Source of the DNA: Cacajao melanocephalus
Lineage: Eukaryota; Chordata; Mammalia; Primates; Pitheciidae
NCBI GenBank assembly: GCA_963573385.1
Contig: CAUYLG010004905.1
Span: forward strand, 207,501 to 271,500
DNA length: 64,000 nucleotides
Direction of reading: 5' to 3'
In this document: in pieces, positions 1-15,179 of the stretch
Layout: the number at the start of each line of letters is the position of its first letter
How positions within the stretch are numbered: the stretch's first letter is position 1
Position numbers and translations under genes: made by a program
The notes under the pieces: model-generated
Told to the model about the DNA's origin: nothing
What the model saw: only the letters and a program-made list of their open reading frames with translations
The model's database searches: none

Positions 1-3432
<3,432 letters not shown>

Positions 3433-3740
3433 GGCCAGGTGCAGTGGTTCCTGTCTATAATCTCAGCAGTTTGGGAGGCCAAGGCAGGCGGATCACTTGA
3501 GGTCAAGAGTTCGAGACTAGCCTGGCCAGCATGGTGAAACTCCATCTCTACTAAAAATACAAAAAAAAAAAAAAAAAATTAGCTGGCATGGTGGCACATG
3601 CTGTGGTCCCAGCTACCTGGGAGGCTGAGGCAGGAGAATGGCTTGAACCCGGAGAGGTGGAGGTTGCAGTGAGCCAAGATCATACCATTGCACTCCAGCC
3701 TGGGTGACAAAGCAAGACTCTGTCTCAAAAGAAAAAAAAA
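3433..3740 (+). mobile_element. Alu SINE, full length
   Basis: A complete dimer with a long A-rich middle linker (about 3560-3577) and an A-rich tail. Flanks AAGTAAGTGTAA and AAGTAATTGCAA differ at 2 of 12 positions and look like the target-site duplication. Divergence suggests an AluS/J-age insertion. Confidence 0.95.
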
Positions 3741-5096
3741 GTAATTGCAATTTCTTTCAATTACTTGTGACAAGGTAATATATCCAGAAAAGGAAAGAAA
3801 CAGTTTCAACAAGTTTACAATAGGAAAGTCAAGAAACGTGCAATAAATAACCTCAAATGTCTGCTTCTACACTATACACAAAATGTGAACTTTTTATTTA
3901 AACAGAAAATCTTCACATGATCATAAAACAGCTGAGGCTTTAACAGTAGGTCCTCCCTGCATCTAATCCTGTCCCTTGTTTTCTTGTCCTTGTAATCGTT
4001 CCTAAAGTTCATACTGTTAAACACTGCCTAAAACCAGCCACTTTGAGGAAGGCTAGCTCTTGGTAAGCGGGTGCTTCACACCACAGCATTAGACAGGCTT
4101 TCTTTTATTGCTTTTCCTTTTAGAGAAGCAAAGCTAACTTTTAAACATTTACTAGAAAATAATTTTCCACGTCAACTAAGAGACATATAAATATTTTTAA
4201 AACATGAAATAAAGGAACACCACAAGCACAACACTCATAATCTTGTCAATCCGTAGTAAATAATATGTCCTTTAATCATATGAAATGAGAATTGAGAGTT
4301 TGGAAAACAGTAAACACTTTTAATCCCTCAAAAATCTAATTCAAATAAAATTTTTGAAAATTTTGACTCTTATTTATAACTCCAGCCCTTTCCACAGCAG
4401 GATTTTGTGTATTTGTGAGGATGTAAGATTTGTAATTCCATTTTTAAAATTGTAATCACAGTTAAAATTTTTTTTAAAATTGAAAGCTTTGGTTCACTGA
4501 CTTACTCTGTGCCTACCTCATTGACATCATCGTGAAGACTCCAGGTCTGGAGGAAAGGTTGTCATAGATTCAGAGCATTTAACTCTTTTCTTCAACCCAG
4601 TTTAATCTGTACTTTTGCTACAAATTTTCCTACTAAAAAAGTAAAATAAAATAAGTAGCAAATAATGATATTTTCCCCTTGAATTTCATAAAAATGAAAG
4701 ATTTTTCCATTTATGGAGGAGTTTTACATTAGCTCACTTAGCTTTGCAAATATTTGTAACACTATAGCTTTGAAGCAACGAGCCTTGTTGAGGCAGCATG
4801 CAAAGGTGTGTTGGAGTGAGATGGGGGATTCTGGTCAAATCTACCTTGTCCATGTCATCAGTTGTGGCAGCTGTTCATGACTAGGGACTCCTGGGTCCTA
4901 TAACTATAGCAAAGTTTAAGAAAGAAACAAAACTGTCTGCATAGAAAGGCAAAATGTATACTTCAAGAGTGTGAATGAAAGGTAATTTACTAAACATTCT
5001 GACATTTATTATTGCAAAACCTGAGGCATGGTAGCCACTCAGGAGGGCTGAAGAAGGGATATGGAATGGAAATTTCAGGCAACACACTAGACATTT
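3741..5096. other. Unique AT-rich DNA, no gene seen
   Basis: No recognisable repeat or coding sequence. Several poly(T) and poly(A) stretches occur at 4460-4490. Confidence 0.45.
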
Positions 5097-5255
5097 CCCA
5101 TATATTATAATAACACCTTGAAACAGACTTGTGAGACAGGTCTTGGTTATCGTTATTTTATAAGCCAGGTAACTGAGGCCAAAAGATGTTAGGAGAATTC
5201 TGTAAGGACTGGCTTTATTAACAAGTGGTACCAGCCAGGGCCAAAGTCCAAGTCA
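5097..5255 (-). repeat. MIR SINE fragment (antisense)
   Basis: Degenerate antisense MIR core: the stretch reading roughly 'ttttataa..aggtaactgaggc' corresponds to the conserved MIR segment usually read on the other strand as CTCAGTTTCCTCATCTGTAAAA. The similarity is old and weak at both ends. Confidence 0.5.
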
Positions 5256-6011
5256 GCTTTTGGTTAAAGTCAGCCTTTAATTGCATAAAACTTTCATATG
5301 CATAACTACTTGCAGCCAACTTTCTTCAGTAAGTAGTGGGGCTCACACATGAAGTTCCAGTTATCTTACAACAAACTGTATGAAACATTGTAGTTTGTGC
5401 AAATGATTAAAAAATCGCCTCTGTTTTCCCCTGGTTCACATTTTCCTGTTTGGAAATGCCACTTCTGCTATATCTTACTGTGTTCTCTTTGCTTTCATCA
5501 TTGCAAGTGTTTGGATCTGGTTGGAATTGTCATTTCTTGCATTAGAGTTTATTGCACTCACTGAAGATCAGTGTCCTTCTCCTTTGCCCACACTTGAAGC
5601 AAAGTGTTCCTAAGGCTGTATTTCTAGGACCCTTCTCCAATATGCATTGTAAAAATCTACCATAGATACCCAGGAAAGGCCTGTCTTTAGTGTACTCTTT
5701 TCCTGGTTTCTGCTTGCTGCCTATGTGTTCTGCCCCATTATCAGAGTTGAGACCACAAAAATGGTGAAAAACAACATTTAAATGTGCTCTTCTAAGCAGA
5801 AGTCCAAATAGTGGTTTGAGAGTTCGAACTGTGTCTAGGGGTTAATATAGGTGACTCCAGTTTACTCTTTAAAATATTCATGTCCTAATACTTTACCTGT
5901 AACACTGTTAAGTACCTCTTCCTTGTAACTCAGTGGTTTTACTGCATCTCCATTACCTCCTCACTGTTTTTTCCGTGATGAGACATCGTTCTAAACTCTT
6001 ATAAAGAATTA

Positions 6012-6575
6012 AGATCTACAACCAGAAATACCATTTGACCCAGCAATCCCCTTACTGAGAATATACCCAAAGGAATATACATCATTCTATTATAAAGATA
6101 CATACACATCTATGTTCATTGCAGCACTATTCCCAATAGAAAAGACATGGAATCAACCCAAATGTTCATCAGTGGTAGATTGGATAAAGAAAATATGGTA
6201 AATATACATCATGGAATACTATGCAGCCATAAAAAGAAACAATATCATGTCTTTTTCAGGGTCATGGATGGAGCTGGAAGTCATTATCCTTAGCACACTC
6301 ACCCAGGAACAGAAAACTAAACACTGCATGATCTCACTTATAAGTGAGAGCTGAACAGTGAGAATACATGGACACAGGGAGAGGAACAACACACACTGGG
6401 GCTTGTTAGGGAATGGGGTTGGGGGAGGGACAGCATTAGGAAAAATAGCTAATGCATGCTGGGCTTAATATCTAGGTGATGGGTTGATAGGTGCAGCAAA
6501 CCACCATGGCACACGTTTATCTATGTAAGAAACCTGCACATGTACCCCAGAACTTAAATTTTATTTTAAAAGAAA
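6012..6575 (+). mobile_element. LINE-1 3' end (older L1PA/L1PB type), 5'-truncated
   Basis: About 560 bases of LINE-1 sense strand: the last part of ORF2 (the CCATTTGACCCAGCAATCCC region, then the TGGAATACTATGCAGCCAT region) followed by the 3'UTR with the G-rich stretch near 6416-6428 and the GGTGCAGCAAACCACCATGG segment, then an A-rich end. The 3'UTR wording fits older L1PA (about L1PA8-16) or L1PB rather than the youngest L1PA subfamilies. It cannot encode a functional ORF2 because almost the whole element is missing. Confidence 0.92.
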
Positions 6576-6681
6576 TACCTAAGGTAAGAGAATCAGACCC
6601 TAAATCCCATTCTGTAAGGGAATGAGAACATAGACTGAACAGCTAGATATTTAGTCCCAGTCCCCAAAATAATAATAGTCA

Positions 6682-6967
<286 letters not shown>

Positions 6968-6974
6968 ATAATAA

Positions 6975-7195
6975 TGATAGTCACTAATATTTATGAGCCT
7001 TTTAGCAGGTTGTATCCTAACCATTTTATGTGTATTGCTTCGTTTAACACCTTAGAGTAAATATTACTATTATTTCTATTTTATAAATAAAAGAGCTGGC
7101 CCAGACCCACTTATCAAGTGACAGAGTAGGAATTCCAATCTCTGCAGCCTGATTCCAGAGGTTCTACACTCAAACACTACCCTCTCCTGTACTGA
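6975..7195 (-). repeat. MIR SINE (antisense)
   Basis: Reads as an antisense MIR: 'taatatttatgagcc..' at the left, a 'tttctattttataaataaaagagctggc' core (the CTCAGTTT..TAAAA segment reversed), then a 'gtgacagagtaggaattccaat' segment and an end with 'ctacactcaaac'. Strongly diverged. Confidence 0.6.
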
Positions 7196-8339
7196 TCCAC
7201 TGTTCAGCCCTTGTAATGTCCCCCCAGGGGTAAAATCCTGGGCTTACCCTCTGGTTTGTACGCTGTCATTTATTCAACAGCCAAATAGTGACAACTGTAT
7301 TCTTAACAAATGTAACTAAATGAGAACTGGGAAACTGGAGAGAACTGAAAAAGAAAAGAAATTCCTCAGGTCCAGTAAGAGATGGAGGGGAGGACAAGAC
7401 TGTTCTAGAAGCAGATAATGAAGCCTTTTCAACCCAAGGCCCATTTTCTTATTTTATGAGGAATTGACATTATCTTAGTCAATTTTCAGCCTCTGGAATG
7501 GTATGTGCAATGTCTGTTTCTGAATCACTAATCTTTTCTAAAGTCAAATAACCCTCCTATCCGGGAAGGAGATGGCCCCAGAGTGTAGAGAATAGGTACC
7601 CATGAAAGGTGTGGACAGAGAAATTGTGTTAAGCCTGAAAAGAGAGCATAGAAGTTAGCACTGGCCCTGCAGAGCCAGGCTGTACCTCTGCAAAATGCTT
7701 TTGTTACCAATTATTGCAGAAACTCTACAGGACTCAGGATAGTAACAAAAACTTCTCTTTGCACACACCTATCTATGGCAGGGTTTATTCCCCTAGCACA
7801 TCCCAATAGTTTTACAGTTGGTTTGTTCATTTATTTTTCAATAACCAGAATGCTTTTTCCACTTCACAACTATTTCATAATAGTGCTGATGTCTGAACCA
7901 CAGGGAAAAACCTGAATGATTCACACATATGATAGTGTGTACTGAATTTTCTCCCACATGGGACTTTACAAGTGATACTAGAATAATTCTCTGTGTTTAT
8001 GGAACATACCATTTCATTTTGGTTTGTTTCAGTTTGAATAATATTTTGGTGTATATTTCAGATTTTACCTAAGCATCTAGCATCGACTGTTATTCTGGGT
8101 TTTAATTAAGCCCTTTCCAGCACGCTCAGGTGCACTCATTCAAAGCTGTCCGTCACATCCAAGCAAATCAGGAGGAGGGTTTGACATGTGTTGAGTAGTA
8201 ATCTTGTTGTATTTGTGTTCATCTGTTCATCAAGGAAAAAAAATAGTCAATTTAAAGCGACATGGGAGTGGCAATCCTTGTCTTCAGGCAACTGTTGTAT
8301 AATTGACCTCCTTTAGCATTTAATTTCTCAACCTTCTAG
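7196..8339. other. Unique DNA, no gene seen
   Basis: No repeat family recognised. The right end runs into the candidate splice acceptor of the possible exon at 8340. Confidence 0.4.
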
Positions 8340-8394
8340 GAAGCTTAATTTTGAACATCAAAGAGGTACCTGTGGAAGACACTGTTCCAGACTG
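8340..8394 (+). other. Candidate small exon (cryptic or real)
   Basis: A 55-base interval has an acceptor-like left edge (a pyrimidine-rich stretch ending ...AACCTTCTAG) and a near-consensus donor at its right edge (CTG|GTGAGTAA). Two of the three forward frames are open across the interval; one of them reads SLILNIKEVPVEDTVPD. The length is not a multiple of 3. I do not recognise a gene family. It could be an exon of an unrecognised transcript, a lncRNA exon or a chance pairing of splice-like sites. Confidence 0.25.
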
Positions 8395-8572
8395 GTGAGT
8401 AAACAAATTAGAGTTAATAGGGTCATTAGCTTTTGTGGTAAAAAATTTAGACTGGGTATTCCGCACTAACGGATATGTAAACTGTCAACATGCCGGTTTT
8501 CTTTTTTTTTTAAGCCTGTAATAATATAATTACATTTAGAATTTGACAACATGTTGTATATTCTTTACTTAA

Positions 8573-8900
<328 letters not shown>

Positions 8901-8912
8901 GGGCTTGGTTTT

Positions 8913-11900
8913 ATAATGTTAAAGTGTTTATAAAAATCCTCCCTAGCCATGTATAATCCATACTGATAAATAAATATATTCATGTATGTCCGTGAATGAC
9001 AGAGCTCTGTGGTTGCAGTCACACAGAGAGAACTGTACTCTGCCATCCAAGGCGCCAGCTACGCAACAAAGTGCCTGGGTTCTAACTGCCCGTAGCACAA
9101 TATGGACAGTGACCTGTTTAAACACATCAAATATTCATCAAGATACAAAGTTTAGCAGGGAGATTAGTTTTGCATTAAACCTCAAGACTGGTGAGGAACA
9201 AAAAAGATACCTTTAACATAGGGAAAAGGCAAATATTTGCTAGCTTTGACAAAGGAGATTGTGGCAGCTATTTAGACTGAAAATCTACAGCTGGACGAGC
9301 ATATCCAGTGGGAAACCACCTCCTTACTGTGAAAACTTATTGTACCAGCAGGATACGGGAAGTGAGAACAAGAATGAAAGCTAAGGCAAAAAAAATAAAA
9401 GAAAAACAGAGTGAGGCAGAGATCGTGCGGTGCTCTCTGTTTTCAGATGTGTGTTTGGGAGCTGCACAATGTAACTTAATTATGAATAAAGTTTTCCAAA
9501 TGTATATTTACTTTTTCCTCTCTAACAATATAACTTATTAAAGCACTGTTATAGCTATTCTCGTAATTAGTACAAATTCTTTTACACTGTCTTTTTTATT
9601 TTCTCTTGTGTATTTTCTGTTAGTTCTATCAGAAGAAAAAGATTTTATTCCCCATGACTGTTTGTGTCAAAACACATAAATTTGAAAATAAAAAATGCTA
9701 TAATTATGATTACTTGTTTTTCAAGAAACATAATTATGTTAGATTAGATGAACTATTCTGAGATTGTGATGTGATATTGAATAATTTTATGCTTATAGAT
9801 GGTTGTTACGTCATTTTTGTTTAGTGTGCAATTATATTTCTACTAATGGAAATTATAATATGCATTACTTTTAAATTAATATATTGACTTTTTTGAATTT
9901 TTTTTGGGGGGGGCTGGGTGGAGGATTGTTAGCTGTTGAATTTCAGTGTCAGTGCCTCTAAGCCATAAAATTCTGTAAAATAGAAATACCACAATAAGCA
10001 GGCTGTTGGAAAGCAAACCTCAGTGAAGGATGTTTAGCAAAGCCTGTAGGAGTCAAACAGACAATACCCACGTGACTCATTCGGCACATGGAAGGTTTAG
10101 AATTGCTCAAGTCAGAATTTCCTTCTCATTTCCCAATATTTGCAGCAAAAAAATACTCACATGGAACTCAGGCCTGTGAGGCCACCTGGTCACTGAAGTC
10201 ATTTTAGGTTCTGGGTTAGCAAATGAAGCATTAAGCTTTTCTTCAAGATGGTGGCAAAGCCCCAAATCTTCTACTCTTTTCAAGCTTTGCCATCCTTAGA
10301 GAGAGAAGGTCTGAGGAGCTGTAAAGGCCTTAAATTGACCACTTGTAAACAGCCTTATCATTTGTTGTGGTCCTGACACACCACTTCTGCACAGTACAGC
10401 AGCAGCTTTCGCCGCGGGAAGCCGCACCACACTGGCGAAAGAGAAAATGCTGATGTGCTGCCGTTGGCTGGATTTATGGCCTGAATTTGGGAATATTTCT
10501 GCCCAGGAGATACTTCTCTCACTTCTTCACCTTTGCAACTGTCATGGGGTACCTGTGTCTGTGTGCATGCTTGTCTATACATACATCTAAGGAGATTGAA
10601 AGAGACATGAGTGAAAGACAGTCTTGTAACACAATTAAGCAAGTAACTATGCATCAAAAAAGGAAAACAAACAAAAAAAACCCTGTAGTTTATGTAAGAA
10701 AATAATCAGGAAAAGTACTTAAATAGATTTGCCCAAGAAAGCAGCAAAGGTTTTCAGGAAATAATAGCAGAAATGAAAAAAAAAATCAATCTTGAAAGAA
10801 AAAGAGTTTTTTTTCTTTTGAACAGGTGGCGCTTTCTCTTTCAATGTCTACCTAATGAAAATTATAATATGGGTAATGTCAGGCTCCAAATACAGGCTTT
10901 GGTGTAGACTCCTGCCAGTCCATGTTGAACGTTCCACAATTTCACGACCCCAGAAGTTCCAAGCATCTGCATGTCTTACCTGAATTAATCATGTGGCATA
11001 AATTAAAAGTAAATCATCAATCATCATTAATTATCTGTTCCACTGATGCCTGCACTTTCTTAGACTTTAATCTTCATTAACATGTAAGAAAGAGAAAATC
11101 CCAGAGGGCACGCCACATGTGTTCCTCTGTTGTGCACAGATCTCCCCAGAACTCTCAGCCACTCAGAAATACAGCTCTCCTCAATGGGAGATTGATACCA
11201 CCAGGGCTTTTTCTCTGAATACTTCAGATTAAATCAAAAGGCTTAATTTGAGCAGCCATGGGTTAAAGCAAGATTCAGCTCTTTACATCTGAGACCCTGG
11301 CACCCTGTCTCTTGAGCACCTTCTACAACACTTGAACTGCTTCCTATAAGACTCGGGCGGATTGCATCCTGGAGGAGCACGGCAGCTTCTTCATTCAGAC
11401 GTGGTTCCTCGCTCTTTGTTATGAGCTGCTCCGAGCAAAAATAACTCTTGCCAATGCCATTAGCTTCCTTTAGTTCTTGTTAAATACATAAGCTTTGTAA
11501 GTGCGGTCTGGTGTACAAAAATTGCTTGCAGTAAGGTTACTTGAAACAGTTTACTTGTAAAGGTGAAACACAAAGCTATTTTGATGAGATGTGCAATGAA
11601 TGATCGATTTTATACGGAAGTTTCCCATTTTGCTCTGTGCTATTTCCTCTACTGAAGGATGTAGACTGTCTTGACATGCGTAATCTCTCAAGGATAAAAG
11701 ATTATATTGTGTACAGCAATATCCTTAAACATTGGAACCACTCTGTATCAGACTATCCCCATGAATACACTGGTCTCTAAATGTAAATACAAGCTACTGC
11801 CTCCCTTCCTCAGCACTGTCATGCTTTGATTGCAATTCTTCTTCCTTCTTTCCACATGTCAGTCATTACCAGGCATGCATGAAATGGTCCATTCTATCCT

Positions 11901-12439
11901 GCATCTGCTAAAGTAACTTGAGGAGCCAATGTGGAGAGCTCGTATTGCTCAGGCTGGGTGCTATTTACAGAGCAGATATATCATTATACTTAAAATATCA
12001 CCATATTATAATCGACATGATTTCACATCAATGAGAAGATTTTGCAAAAATCATAATAGTACTCTTTAAAACTGAAGCCATTTTGTGCTTGTATACATGG
12101 TTCAAGAATGAGATTACTTTTATTATCTGTTCTCAAGCTTCTAAAATGTTCTGACATGATTAGAATGAGCTTATGAAAATTATTCTTTCTGCACCCTGGT
12201 TCATCAAGCTAATCTTCCAAAAAGGGCCTCCAACCTTTTCTCTAAACATCTTGCTTTTAGAAATGACAATTATTAGAAAAACGGTTGCAATACATCTTTC
12301 ATTAAGGTTAGAAATATAAGGACTCGATATTTATTGTAGCACTGAACCAATATTAAAAAGCCAGTAAATTTGGAGAAATAGATACGTAAATCCAGCATGT
12401 GTTCTTCTTGAGGTCTCTGATTATGTTGTAGCCACACTT
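8913..12439. other. Repeat-poor unique block, no gene seen
   Basis: About 3.5 kb with no Alu, L1 or LTR that I can see. It contains a T/G-rich junction with an 8-G run near 9906-9913 and a CpG-containing inverted repeat at 10406-10441. Short open frames occur on both strands, but none has a recognisable domain or codon pattern. Confidence 0.5.
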
Positions 12440-13219
12440 TTCAGAACCAAATCTCGGAATGATGTGGACATAGCTGATGTGGCTCATTATTTTGAAAAAG
12501 ATCTGAAAGTGAATCCTTGTTTTATTCTTCTAAGAAAATGGACCTGAGAGTAAATGGAGAACAACTGTATCTAGATCCTGGTCAAACCTTAATGTATTAT
12601 GTTGATGAAAAGTACCTGAATGTTCAATGCAGGCTCTAAAAGCTGGTGGTTTTGCTGTTATTGTGGTTGTGGTGATAGCAATTGTTGCTGGAATTGTTGT
12701 GCTGGGTTTTTCCAGAAAGAAGAGAATAGCAAAGTAATAGAAGGCTGAGATAAAGGAGAAGGGTAGGATGCACAGGGAACTCAATGCGTAACTACTATAA
12801 TTTGAAGATTATAGAAGAAGGGAAATAGCAAATGAACTCAGATTACAAATGTATGAGCATGGGACTAAGACATCTTTGAAGGTCACTATTTTGCTAGTTT
12901 AACATTATAGATTTGTAATAGTGAAGCCTGTACTCAGAATATAAGTAGCTTGAAATTGGCTCTACCAATCTTAAAATTTGACCACAAGTGCCTTATATAT
13001 GCAGATTCAATGTAAAACCCAGAACTTGGACTGCATAGTTAAAATTATGTATGTGTAACATTCAAATGTGTGCATTAAATATGCTTCCACAGTAGAATTT
13101 GAAAGACTACTATCTGATTTGTGATTGAAAGCTGCCTTTCTATTTACTTGAGTCTTGTACATACAAGCTTTTATATGAACTGTAAAATAAAACATTTTAA
13201 ACTTTAAAAAAAAAAAAAA
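12440..13219 (+). pseudogene. EPCAM: EPCAM processed pseudogene, 5'-truncated
   Basis: Retroposed, intronless copy of the 3' part of EPCAM (epithelial cell adhesion molecule) mRNA. Visible in order: the end of the extracellular region ([15 protein letters not shown], about 12457-12501), the KMDL..NGEQL..DPGQT segment, the transmembrane helix (about 12643-12705, rich in V, I and A), the RKKRIAK cytoplasmic start, and the C-terminal RELNA followed by TAA at 12789-12791. Then comes about 410 bases of EPCAM-like 3'UTR, AATAAA at 13186-13191 and a 14-A tail at 13206-13219. It is broken: a 1-base loss near 12507, a 1-base loss near 12608 that leads to TAA, and an in-frame TAA at 12733-12735 where EPCAM has a Tyr codon. 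Weak similarity may extend upstream to about 12385. No convincing target-site duplication was found, which with the divergence suggests an old insertion. The symbol names the parent gene, not a functional copy. Confidence 0.95.
13186..13191 (+). terminator. Relic poly(A) signal AATAAA of the EPCAM pseudogene
   Basis: AATAAA lies 14 bases before the A14 tail. This is the spacing expected for a reverse-transcribed polyadenylated mRNA. Confidence 0.9.
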
Positions 13220-14868
13220 CCAGGGGTAAGATGAAGTCCAAAGTGAGAGAACCAGGGAGGGTCAGGGACAGTGGAAGGACTAAAAATAAAAACTCAGCCC
13301 TGATTTAGTTGTCAGTGCTATGTTAGTGGCAAATAAAACTGCACCATCAGAAAATGGGATTGTACATTCTCTGGGTGTCCCTTTTCTTCATATACTTCTG
13401 GAACTTGATTTACCTGTTCCCAAAGGTCCCCGGCCCTCCCCTTCTGCCAAATGTGTTTCCTTAAAGCAAACTCTAACTGAGAGGGGAGTATGATGTTCTT
13501 CTCCCAAGGATCAGAAATCTTCAGACAGGTCCCCTATGCTCCACAAAGTAGTTTTAACCTTCAGAAGTACCTGCGTCCTTTGGTGTACTTAGAGCAAAGC
13601 TACACAGAAAACCATCCTACAGGATTCAAACAGTAGCATGCAAGAGCTCAATCATCTCTGAAGAGCTTTCATTTGACAAAAAGGGAAAAGGAAACAAGTC
13701 TTTGTTGGTTTCCTTTTTTTTTAAGAAACAAAAGGCCATTCAATTCTCTCTTCCTTTATCCTCTCCATCTTACACTCCCAGAATTCTACGTGGTTTGCTG
13801 CTATAGAAGACAAAGGTGGTTGGCTTCTTTATAATCCACGAAGCACTAATATGAAAATCATGCAAATTTTTCTTTATAAAGATTAACCTGTGAAAATGTA
13901 GGGGGACAGTACTTCCAGTGATTTCCATGGTTTCGGGGGGTGTAGAAGTATGGAATTTTTTTCACCTTCACTTCCCAAATAGAAATATAGATGGGACAGT
14001 GACTCACCAATTTCTCACAAGGTGAGTAGAAAATGTGTCAAATAAATTGGTTGCTCATTTCCTAATGGATTTATCAGGAGAACAAAAACTTCCATACCAA
14101 ACCTTTTTAGCAAATACCTTTGCTATTGGAATTGACAGGAAAGGTTTAACTGAAGTGAAAGTGAACTCAGCATCTTTGGGATGAAGGCGTAGCTCTGCAG
14201 CCAGCTGTGGCATATGCCCTGATTTAACTGTGAGTAAAGAGGCTATTTGATTAATCCGTTCCAGACAGGTTTAATGCGTTACATTGACTTTTACAAAATC
14301 CAAAAGTTATTCTTATTCATATCTCTCAGTTTGACTGATTAATTATCTATGGTTCCCCAGCACATACCATGATCACAGTAATGTTCTTTGGAGATATCAT
14401 CATCAAAGAGCATCCCTTGGTTAGTGTGGTACATGAGAAGGGCATAAATAATGAAACAGAACAGGGGCCATTAATCCATTCTGTTTTGTTTTCAGTACTT
14501 GGAGGTTAGTTTACTAGGTAGGGGGTAAAGAGTAGATGGGAAGTGAGGGGGAGGAAAGGCTATGGGTCAGAATTTTGTGCGGTTCTTTTCAGCCAGTCCC
14601 TCTCCTTGGACCACGCACCCTGAATCCCTGGCAAGTCTTGAAGGCTTAGAAGTTTGCATTGTGGCTTGCCAAGCTTTGAATATGCACATGACTCTCACTA
14701 GGAGCTAAAAATTTATTTCCCCAACACCAGATGATTAGAAGCAATTGCTTGATTATGTGACATTTATGGTTCACACATTAACCTATTGTTTAATGCAGAT
14801 TTTAAGCAGTTTTTAAAAAACAGAATATCAAAAGTTTGACACCTCAGTGCCAATTAAGAATGCAGAAG
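13220..14868. other. Unique DNA, no gene seen
   Basis: No recognised repeats. A G-rich patch occurs at 14515-14570. Nothing supports coding. Confidence 0.45.
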
Positions 14869-15169
14869 GGGGGCCAGGCACAGTGGCACACATCTGTAAT
14901 CCCAACACCTTGGGAGGTCAAGGCAGGCAGATCACTTGAGGCCAGGAGTTTGAGACCAGCCCAGCCAACATGGTGAAACCCCGTCTGTATAAAAATACAA
15001 AAATTAGCCAGGCATGATGGCACGCACCTGTGGTCCAGCTACACTGGAGAATCTTTTGAGCCCAGGAGGTAGAGGTTGCAGTAAGCCAAGATCACGCCAC
15101 TACACTCCAGACTGGGTGACAGAGCAAGATCCTGTCTAAAAAGAAAAAAGAAAAAACAAAAGAAAAAAA
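14869..15169 (+). mobile_element. Alu SINE with internal deletion in the right arm
   Basis: Starts GGCCAGGCACAGTGGC and ends in a long A-rich tail interrupted by G and C. The right monomer lacks the usual GGGAGGCTGAGGCAGG segment (near 15040-15050). The target-site duplication AATGCAGAAG is exact at 14859-14868 and 15170-15179. Confidence 0.96.
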
Positions 15170-15179
15170 AATGCAGAAG

